A DNA stretch of 64,000 nt from Brachypodium distachyon (lineage: Eukaryota; Streptophyta; Magnoliopsida; Poales; Poaceae). A model generated the notes under the pieces. The model searched no databases and was not told the DNA's origin. It was given only the letters and a program-made list of their open reading frames with translations. How positions within the stretch are numbered: the first letter of the stretch is position 1; every line of letters starts with the position of its first letter. Shown here in pieces: positions 55,401 to 64,000 of the stretch. The stretch lies in contig NC_016132.3 of the NCBI RefSeq assembly GCF_000005505.3, forward strand, positions 53,954,914-54,018,913. The letters are read 5' to 3'. Made by a program: the position numbers and the translations under genes.

Positions 55401-57620
55401 GTATCTTACAAATATAAATATACTCCTAGTGTTAACAGGAAGGATCAGGTCGATATGTACCACAACTCGTTTGGTGCCTTTTGTTGTACTGTGTGTGACG
55501 TAGTGAGCGGCAACACGTACGTATCTGCAAAATGTTTAGAATATCATCTCAGGTTTCATACTCGTAATATAATTATGTTATGTGTGGCAGTCGGCCAAAC
55601 GCATGGACACAGAGCCGACCTGAACACGGGACTGCGCACCAGGTGTGAATCTGTGAACTATAGCTGGCTGTCATAGAGCCTAGCGTGCCAATCCAAGTTG
55701 CTGAAGTCGGTAGACTAACATATTTATTGTGTGATGATCTCGAGGAGGCAAACACGAGCGAAACACGATACGCGTTGTCCATGCTACCGACCAAATTAAA
55801 CATGCTAAATTCCTCCTAGCTAGAGGTTACCTGACTTTCCTGGCTGGCTGGTGTGGTGTATCGTTTGGCTACAGTGTGAAAAACAAATTCTACTCCGGCG
55901 AATGCTCACAGCTTCCCTGAAATGCCACACCACGCCTAGCTAGGCGACAGAAGCTGTAGTGATGTACCCAGAATTATTCCCTTACCGTGCCATCAATCAT
56001 GTTCACAGCATGACACGTCAAGCTATATCAAGCCGGACTTTTCCTTATTGAATTGAACAAGAAGTTCAAGACATGTACACAACTACACAACCTGATTGCC
56101 TGAAATAATACCTCACACATCCGAAAAGACAAGTCCGCGTTAAAAAAAAGCAGCAACGAAACACATTCACATTCGATTTCGATAATTCATGGCTTACAAG
56201 GACAAAATTAATGAAGTAAAGAAACGTGTGTCAGTGTGCGTCTTTATAAGTGAAAACCCTCCATTTTACCAGATATTAATCACATGCTTTCTTTTCTTAA
56301 TTAGTTTTAGCAAATTGTTAACTCGAACGTCCGTACGTGTTTTTCAAGTTCTTCTCAATATGGTTTTCTTACTAGCTAGTACTCTAATTTTTCCCAAAGA
56401 ATGACGTCTACGAATTTTGATATTTAACTTTGACCATCACCAAGATTAATAATATGTAGATTATGTGTTAATATTTGGAAACTTGTTTTGAATAAGAAGC
56501 CATTGATTGCTACCATTAAAGATAATCCTCGAAATATGGATGCGACATTTTTTTTGAAAAGGAGCAAATACAAGTTAAGAAAAGAGGCGTGGAGATGAAT
56601 GAAAATCTGTTGACTTGGGATACAAGTACTCTCTCTATTAAAAATAATATAGAGGATGCGTTCTTTTCGGTTTTTATCCCTGATTTTTTCGAGAAGATGC
56701 CCTCCTCTAGCTTCCTGGAGAAGCCGCATGCCAAATTCTGCTAGGGTTTCAAAATAGTTTGGGCCAAACAATTTTGGAAGCCTAATCAAATTTAGGTTGC
56801 AGCTTCTCCATCTAGTAAGTTAGAAGAGAGCAGCTTCTCGGAAAAGCCGGTCTAGGAAGACGAAAAGACCTGGGCCAAAGTACTAATACTATTTGGACAC
56901 TTTAATTGTAATCACTATATTTATGTGAGCATTAGTCGTTAACTCGTTATAGAGGACACCGAATAGTTAGCCTATTTTGACAAATCACTAGGTGACACAT
57001 TTTGGGTCGTTATGTTGTGGTGGGGTTACAAGTGCAAAATGAGACCTGAGAATACCTTCCAACTCTGTTTATCGTGTACCACGATGGGAGATATTTACCA
57101 TGTTCCTAGGAAGGAGTTTAATTCAACTCATGCACTCCCTCTTTTTTTGGGGATAAGAATGCACTCCCTCTTCAGACAAGACAATGCGGAACGTTTGAGT
57201 ATTGCTTGATCGCACTCACCAAAGAAAATCAACAACATAGCACAGTGTTTTGGGTTCCTCATCGTCTGATTTCACCCGACGACGGCTCGCGCGCATGCAT
57301 GCCCAGACAGACAAAATAGCCGAACCGAAACTACCAATCGAGCACACGTACAATGAAGTGACCATGACAAGTGAAAGAAGCACGGCACGGCTGATTAACC
57401 TCAGTCGTCCGTTGCAAAGTCCAAACGGCCTTTGCAGGCACGCGAAATCGCATTACCCCCACACGGGAACGAACAGGCGAAACAAAACAGGGTCCGTCCG
57501 GGCGGAGGTGCACGAAGCGTAAAGGGAACAAAGCTTAGACCGATCTGGAGCCGCCGACTTCCGTTGAGATATTTCTTTTTCTTTCCCATTGTCCGGACTC
57601 TGGATCGAGTCGGGCCGTAG
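52446..57620. other. Long gene-poor stretch
   Basis: No exon with recognisable similarity in about 5 kb. The part at 53040-53400 is rich in repeated GCAACAT(A/C)(A/G)AAAAA motifs, reminiscent of degraded DNA-transposon ends. Another part near 54690-54960 has inverted A/T-rich arms (AAGATAAGGCAAATTTTCCATTGT, then ...GATAACCCGTTGTACAAC), possibly a MITE. Neither could be bounded. Confidence 0.4.
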
Positions 57621-57676
57621 CGTATGGGTATTCGGGAGCCGGGAGGAGACACGATGGCGGTGGTATTCCTACGTAA

Positions 57677-57687
57677 GCTCTATAAAA
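57677..57687 (+). promoter_or_regulatory. TATA box of the beta-1,3-glucanase gene
   Basis: GCTCTATAAAACG about 140 bp before the ATG at 57821, followed by a GA-rich leader. Confidence 0.7.
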
Positions 57688-57820
57688 CGGGGGCGGACTC
57701 GATCCCAAGAGCGGTAGTACCACTTATTAATGCGAACGTAACCTCCCGACTACCCGAGCATATCTGCCGAGGACAGAGGAAGAGGAGGAGGGAGGAAGGC
57801 AGAGACAGACACGGGCGGCA

Positions 57821-59800
57821 ATGGAGCCCCGAGCCCGCGCCTCCTCGCTTCTGCTCTGCCTCATGCTCTCGCTCTTCTCCGGTAAGTGCTTTGCTTCTTC
57901 CTGCTCTGGGTTTCTCCCCCTTCTTCTTCCTCGCGCTCTGCCGACTGCCGCCGCCGCCGCCATTGCTGCTGTCGTTTTGATAGTGCCGCGGACGCTCTGT
58001 TATTCCTGCTCTGCGTCTGTGGTCGCCAATGCTTCCTTTGTGGACTTCTCTGCGCGATTTCCGAGTATCTTGCAAGAATTTGAAGATGGCCAGGTAGAAC
58101 TAGAATTCTGGACCTGTGCGATTCCAGCGACGAACACCACTAACCTGAGCTATGAAGCAGAGCATGGGGATCTCAGATCCAATGAACCTCCGCTCTCTAC
58201 GATTGCTCTTCCAGCAACTGTACCATGTCATTGTCGTAAGACTTAATTTAGCCGGCTTGCTTTGTCAGCTCTCATACTTACTCATGTGTCTGACTCCAGT
58301 CCTTAGGTGTATTGAAACTGAAATTTCCCGCGTCATCAGACGATCCATGGCTGCAACATCACACTTCTGAATTGACCATTAACCGCCCCATGTTAATCCC
58401 ACCTGCTTGTTTACATTATCAGTTGGGGAGTAGTAGGCTGTCTATTTTCGATCGATTGGTTTCTGCAAGTTGATCCCGAAAGGGACTGCCGACCTGAAAG
58501 TATTCCATGGCTCTATCTGAAAAAAGAAATTCGATACGTATCATTATTTAAAAACAAATGAAAACTCAATATAATAGTACGGAGTATATTTTATTTTTTA
58601 TTTCAACAGGGAATTAATCGCTCACTGTTTAATCTCGCCGTGCTTTTTGCAGTGGACATCGTGTCGGCGCAACAGAGGTTCGGCATCAACTACGGCCAGA
58701 TCGCGGACAACCTGCCTGACCCGACGCAGGTGGTGCGCCTGCTCCGGTCGATGAACGTGAACAAGGTGAAGCTGTACGACGCGGACTCCAAGGTGCTCAC
58801 CTCCTTCGCCAACACGGGCGTGGAGTTCATCATCTCCGTGGGCAACGAGAACCTGCAGACCATGGCCACGACCCCCGGCGCGGCGCGGCAGTGGGTGTCG
58901 CAGCACGTGCAGCCCTTCATCCCGGCCACCCGCATCAGCTGCGTCATCGTCGGCAACGAGGTGCTCGGCAACAACGACAACGGCATGGCAGCCAGCCTCG
59001 TGCCGGCCATGCAGGCCATCTACGACGCGCTCGTCGACCTCGGCCTCAGCCGCCAGGTGACCGTCTCGTCGGCGCACTCCGTGAACGTGCTCGCCAGCAG
59101 CTTCCCGCCGTCGTCGGGCGTGTTCCAGGAAGGCCTCGCGCAGTACATCAAGCCGCTGCTGGAGTTCCACAGCAAGACCGGCTCCCCGTTCCTCATAAAC
59201 GCGTACCCGTTCTTCGCTTACAAGGGGAGCCCCGGGAGCGTGTCGCTGCCGTACGTGCTGTTCGAGCCCAACGCCGGCGTGGTCGACCCCAAGACCAACC
59301 TCAGCTACGACAACATGCTCTACGCGCAGATCGACGCCGTGTACGCGGCAATGAAGGCCATGGGGCACACGGACATCGGCGTCCGGGTGTCGGAGACCGG
59401 GTGGCCGTCGAAAGGGGACGAGGACGAGGTGGGCGCCACCGTGCAGAACGCGGCCGCGTACAACGGGAACCTGATGCAGAGGATCGCCATGAACCAGGGG
59501 ACGCCGCTCAAGCCCGAAGTGCCCATCGACGTGTTCGTCTTTGCGCTGTTCAACGAGAACATGAAGCCCGGCCCGGCGTCGGAGAGGAATTACGGGCTGT
59601 TCTACCCCAACGGCTCGCCGGTTTACGCGATCAACGCCGGCACCGGGGCCGGCTCAGGCCCCGGCGCGGGCTCCGGTTCGGTAGGGCGGTTTGACCCGTA
59701 CTCGTCGCAAATGTTCTCCGCCGCGTCCAAATTGGCGGTAAGAACGACATCTTTGACGCTACTGCTAGTATTGCCCATACTGTCAGCATTCTCTTGCTAA
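57821..59800 (+). CDS. Glucan endo-1,3-beta-glucosidase (GH17), probable GPI-anchored
   Basis: Hydrolyses beta-1,3-glucan (callose or fungal wall glucan). Exons 57821-57881 and 58653-59800 join in phase 1 to 402 aa. The signal peptide is split by the intron (SSLLLCLMLSLFS|VDIVSA), as is usual for plant GH17 genes, and the mature enzyme begins QQRFGINYGQIADNLPDP. Catalytic residues are present: the acid/base Glu in VIVGNEVLGN and the nucleophile Glu in RVSETGWPSKGDE. FALFNENMKPGPASERNYGL is the conserved C-terminal core motif. No X8/CBM43 domain. After a Gly/Ser/Pro-rich spacer, the hydrophobic tail (SLTLLLVLPILSAFSC) suggests a GPI-anchor signal, so the enzyme is probably on the outer plasma membrane or at plasmodesmata. 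It could act with the nearby chitinases, but linkage is loose. Confidence 0.95.
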
Positions 59801-62800
59801 TTTGAAACGATTCCTTGCGTACAAAAAACATGTAAATCAACCATGGGGCAGGCTTAGATTCCGAAATTTGGCACGATGGTGATGCCCCCCAAAAAAGCTT
59901 CTCTCCTCGCTTACTTATTCCCGTTGCAATTATCTTGAAAAGAAAAGGTGACCGCTTTGTGGACAACCCTGTCAAGATGTGGAAACACCCAAAGGGACGG
60001 CGATAGATCGACGGGCATCACAGAAAGGGCGGGCCGGCATGTTTTAGAGTGTTTGACTGAAGAAACATACTCCAGCACTTAGCCGCGGCCCCTATGCATG
60101 GCTTTTGAAGCTTCTTAACAGGACTACTAGCACTTTTGACGCAGAAAGAAGTGCAGGGAATGTCAAACCAGCAAAGAAATTCAACATCCCATTCTGTCAC
60201 TGACGAACGAGAAGGCTCTGCTCTGCTCGCAATCTCGCTTTTTCTCCACCACGCCTAATTCCTCTTGCTCCTGTTTCTTGGCTTGCAGGTAACGTTTCGG
60301 GCGGCGGTGGGTGTCCTACTCGCCGCATTATTCCTCTGAGCTTCCTCCTCACGTACCGCGTCGCGTGGAGAAAAAAGAAAAGGCGGCGCACGGAGGAATG
60401 ATTGATTGGGGGCGCTCCCTTCCGTCTAACTCGCCGGAGCCGGACGATGGTGGACACATTTTTCCTGACAACGAGGTAAACCAGCTACTCCAACCTCCAT
60501 CCCTCTCTCGCCGGTTCCTTCTTTCCCTGATACGGCAATTTACCCCAAAATGGCCAAGTCATCCCCAGAGAATGGAATACCCTGATCAGGTTAGCTCTGT
60601 CCCCAAAACGGCAGTTTACCACCAAATCATGCTCAGAGAGCGGGATGCCGTGCTCAGGTCAGCACCATGCGGCCGTTAGGTGACAGGTCGCTGGCCACGC
60701 ATGCCCGGCCGGACCGTCCGGTGCGCCATGTGTGTGCCCATGTGAGGAAGGATATCGTGTCCCGTTAAGCGTGCCCAACTGCAGGCGGGGCCCCACCCCT
60801 CCGTCATGCTGGTTGATTGATGGGGCTTCTGACTGGTGCGCAATTATGCGTCGCCGTGCGACACGATCTTACTAACAAATTCTGGCCGAGGGCTCTGTTG
60901 GAACCAACACGATGGACCTCGACCGGTGGAGAGAGAGGGGCGCCCACCGAGACGTTCGCGTCAGGCTGCAGGAAGCCGACGAGACGGCGACGCAGACAGA
61001 TAGGGAAGTGATGTTGTCCTGTTTTTGGCTGTGCCGCGCCCGCACGCTTGGTTCTCGGCGAGCCAAGTTGTTGACCACTAGCTAGTGATCCATCCGTTTG
61101 TTTTGAGAGCGCAAGGCCAACAAACTCCTCCTGTCATCCGTGCCTGTGTTTGGCGATGCTAAACGTTCGGACGTATAGGGAGCGGTGGGTTGTGGAATAT
61201 CTGCACTTTTGTTTGTCGGATACTTTTATTCTGAGGTCGCACTGAGACCGAGTACCGGCTGCTCCTTGCTACCGTTTGTGTCATGTGTGATTGAGAGCGG
61301 CATAGCTAGGCTTTATTCTCTCCAGGACCGGAATGCTCTGCTATCTTTTCGAAGAAGAGAAAGAAATATATGCAGCTACGTAGTACTGCCTAACCATGCT
61401 CGCTAGCCCTCTATATTTGCCTGTCTGGTCAAACTCGAGTCTCGAATATCTGTTTCCATTGGTATACAGCTTGACACACATGGAACACGTTGTTCATGCG
61501 ATGCTAATCATGTTGCATACTTCAGTAGTTGTGTGTTGTTCAGAAAACGTGCGATCTAGTATAATATTCTTCTTTTTTTACTCATTGTGTGCTCCATTCT
61601 TATGATGCAGGTGATAGAGAAAACCAGGGTAAGAATGGATATCATTATACAAAGATGCGTACTGTAGTTGCGCTAACTTTGAAGGAGGGAGCTGTTAGAT
61701 GAGCCTGATGTACTGGTACTAGCTATTGCTAATCAGTCAGTTAGGTCACTCTGAAGTCACAAAGGAGAACCTAAAGTGCGAAAGAAGTGGCTGTTACTGG
61801 TCTTTAGCAATGGCAAGTACACATGACTTAGCCCATAGAACTTGTTTTGTTATCTTTTCTTTTCACTATTGTTTTGAGGTTGTCGTGTTTATTCATCGTG
61901 TTGAGTAGCATTTGTAGCAGACTGGACACCATTTAATACCTACACATAGAGTATGTAAGACGTGGAGTTGATTAAATTTAATACATATTTTTTTTTTTGT
62001 AAAATTAGAGGTTTCCTTTGGCAAAACATATTAACATGAAATCCATATTTGAAAAACTTGTCGATAAAAATCTGAAGTGAAACCATTCACAATTTAGATG
62101 ATCGGCTCAAAAATGAAAAGAACAAAAAATCCATCTCATATGGCTGTGTCAAGTGGGTCGCACTCCTGTACTAGCTCCCTATCTTTTTTTATATGCAAAA
62201 ATCTTTTTTTTTTGGGACAAGGAAGGCATGCGAACGCATACACTAGATTGAATCTCGAAACTCAAAAATAGTAAATCTACAGAATATGTTGGTTTCCTAC
62301 TCTTTTTTTTTAACTTCATTCAATACAGTGTAACATAGGCTTTCAGAACAAAAAAGTTGTTCAGCCTTGTGCAAAGAAATGAAACGGATGGCTATCCTTT
62401 CAGCCCAAGGGCCTTGATGACTTGCTCGACGAACGATAATTGAGAATTTGAGATTGTATCACAAGGGAGGCCTTTTTTATTTTTGAGATGAATCACAAGG
62501 GAGGCCTAGGACATGTGTTATGTGTAGCACTACTATGGGGCTAAAAGGCCGTATGTTTTGGGCTCACCCATAAGTTAAGTGGCAACAAAACAGTTAAACA
62601 TCTGATAGGCTGCACCCTCTCAAAAATAAATAAATCTGATAGGCTGCACAATCTTTTCCTCAAAAACAAATCTGCACATGCGCTTGTGTACTTGGACTTG
62701 TATTCGTGGTATATGCAGAAAATTTCGCATCAGCTGTTGTTAAGATATTTTTTCGAGAATGTTTAGATTCTCCATTTAGAAGTTTCTAGCAAAGCAAACC

Positions 62801-62818
62801 TAAGAAACGCAACATATC
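59801..62818. other. 3' flank of the glucanase and gene-poor sequence
   Basis: No supported gene. The segment 60520-60665 contains a degenerate tandem duplication (CGGCAATTTACCCCAAAATG... / CGGCAGTTTACCACCAAATC..., each followed by CAGAGA.. and ...TCAGGT). A 122-codon open frame over it lacks family resemblance. Confidence 0.45.
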
Positions 62819-63035
62819 TGAAGAGCTTCATGCGCTAGCCAACGCAACCAAAATACCGATGTGATGAAAGGTGATAGGCAATCCACTTATACTTCGCCGC
62901 AATTTAATTGCGGCAGCTGGATCTCGAACTTGAGACCACTTGTCTCTGATACCATGAAGAACTTCATGCGCTAGTCAACGCAACCAAAAGACCGATCTAA
63001 TAGAAGAGACTAAACAATCCACTTATACTTTAACA
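62819..63035 (-). mobile_element. Miniature LTR retrotransposon (TRIM/SMART-like), 217 bp
   Basis: Direct repeats 62819-62901 (83 bp) and 62955-63035 (81 bp), both with TG...CA ends, share CTTCATGCGCTAG(C/T)CAACG, CAACCAAAA and CAATCCACTTATACTT. The 53-bp interior ends with CTCTGATACCA (62944-62954), the complement of TGGTATCAGAG, the initiator-Met tRNA primer-binding site. It sits immediately inside the 5' LTR in the minus orientation. Flanking 5-bp duplications ATATC are at 62814-62818 and 63036-63040. No coding capacity, so movement would have depended on another element. Confidence 0.85.
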
Positions 63036-63976
63036 ATATCTACACGCCAATACGACTGCATGAAAGTTGAAAGATTTACGCACTGTCGCCAGCGGTACTG
63101 AGCTGTTTCATACCGTACCACTAGATGTATACAATTTGTTCCAAGGCGTTGGTAAAGCTTGTGAAGCAGAGTTTTTCTTCTTCTTTCTCTCTGGCGCCAC
63201 GGAAGCCTCTTCCATGTCTGAAACGCAGGGGCTTGAACGGCTGGTCGTACGGTCAATCCAAGCCAGTCCATCCATACACGCATGTCATTATGTCAATAAT
63301 GTCATTGAGTTCAGAATGTGCAATGCAGTTCATACCGAGCCCAGACATTGCAGCAGCCAAGCGTGCTACTCTCTAGTATCTTCGAATTAAGGCGACGGCG
63401 ACCCCCAGCCGCCGCCAGAGGCCACACTGCTAAAGTGGAGGAAAACGGTAGATGTAGATGTTAACGGCGGGGGACAGCAGCGGCGGCAGATACTTTGCAT
63501 TCACTGCAATGTGGCATTGTACGCTGTGTCCCCGACGCCACCGGCGGTGACGCAGGTGTGACGAGCTTATTACGTAGGTGAAATTTGAAATCAGCTTCAT
63601 TCAGCTTGATACTGGAAGCCCTTGCTTACCCCTCGATCTCGATCAATCACGTTTTTCTGTTCAGTCACGCTTTGGTGGTCCATGAGACCCAGTGATTTAT
63701 GAGTCATTCTGTTCCATAATTACACAGACCTTACGAGGGCTGATGGAAGCCAAGGCAAGATAGTGAACGGAAAGTCGCAAAAAAAGAGATAGTGAACAGA
63801 ACACCTTGCGCGTTCTTGTTATTTTGGGTCCGATATGTACATGCACCGATCATTGGGCGCAACACGCAACAACAGGAAGAAGTTGGGTTCCTTGAACGAC
63901 CCCAAGAGCAAAATTCCAAACAGCAAATGACCACCGAAATTTCCAAGACTCGCATTTCTAGGCCAATCACCAACAA
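63036..63976. other. Right-end spacer, no gene recognised
   Basis: Mixed sequence with a GC-rich patch at 63390-63560. Minus-strand frames reaching the window edge have no recognisable domain; a gene leader could start here, but I cannot support it. Confidence 0.4.
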
Positions 63977-63998
63977 CCCCCCCCCCCCCCCCCCCCCC
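63977..63998. repeat. Homopolymer C tract (22 C) at the window edge
   Basis: Uninterrupted C run two bases before the window ends. Confidence 0.95.
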
Positions 63999-64000
63999 AT

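Noticed and set aside
58622..59368. 248-codon minus-strand frame over the glucanase
   Set aside because: Antisense shadow of GH17 coding sequence with third-position GC bias.
60311..60679. 122-codon frame after the glucanase
   Set aside because: No recognised family and lies on a degenerate tandem duplication; no promoter or splice context.

Overview
The window is plant nuclear DNA from a grass. The evidence is GT-AG introns, GC-rich coding exons beside AT-rich spacers, many short Stowaway-type MITEs with CTCCCTCC ends, Copia, hAT and miniature LTR elements, and proteins that read as grass orthologues. Eight complete genes, one edge-truncated gene and one gene of unknown function in 64 kb suggest a compact grass genome (Brachypodium- or rice-like density). 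I cannot name the species from the sequence.

Layout. 1-3.6 kb: 5' part of a TGA-type bZIP transcription factor (minus, cut by the left edge). 7.9-9.2 kb: an F-box/leucine-rich-repeat protein (minus). 12.35-15.8 kb: plastid division protein FtsZ2 (plus, 7 coding exons, a MITE in its last intron). 16.5-19.5 kb: ribosomal protein uL1/L10a (plus), with a 5-nt first coding exon and a GC-AG intron. 20.3-28.1 kb: three class III (GH18) chitinases. Two are near-identical, convergent and share an intron; the third is intronless. 29.4-33.9 kb: complete coatomer alpha subunit (COPI), 1219 aa. 35.9-37.3 kb: a 3'-truncated second copy of the coatomer gene. 37.4-38.5 kb: a non-autonomous hAT-like element with an 8-bp target duplication. 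38.7-42.9 kb: a conserved-looking 603-aa protein of unknown function. 43.8-47.4 kb: an internally deleted Copia retrotransposon with a 5-bp target duplication. 48.2-49.3 kb: a mosaic of three gene fragments (NADPH oxidase C-terminus, coatomer alpha C-terminus, DUF295-like). 51.9-52.3 kb: root-type plastid ferredoxin. 57.8-59.8 kb: a GH17 beta-1,3-glucanase with a probable GPI tail. 62.8-63.0 kb: a 217-bp miniature LTR retrotransposon.

The genes are unrelated housekeeping, regulatory and defence genes. Only the chitinases form a functional cluster, and the chitinases and the glucanase could act together on fungal walls. The most interesting structure is the coatomer story. The tandem second copy is broken into a 5' piece (exons 1-2) and a collinear 3' piece about 11 kb downstream. 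Both pieces differ from the intact copy mostly at synonymous sites, so the second copy was probably a working gene until recently. I saw no tRNA, rRNA or CRISPR features. No prokaryote-like system is present.
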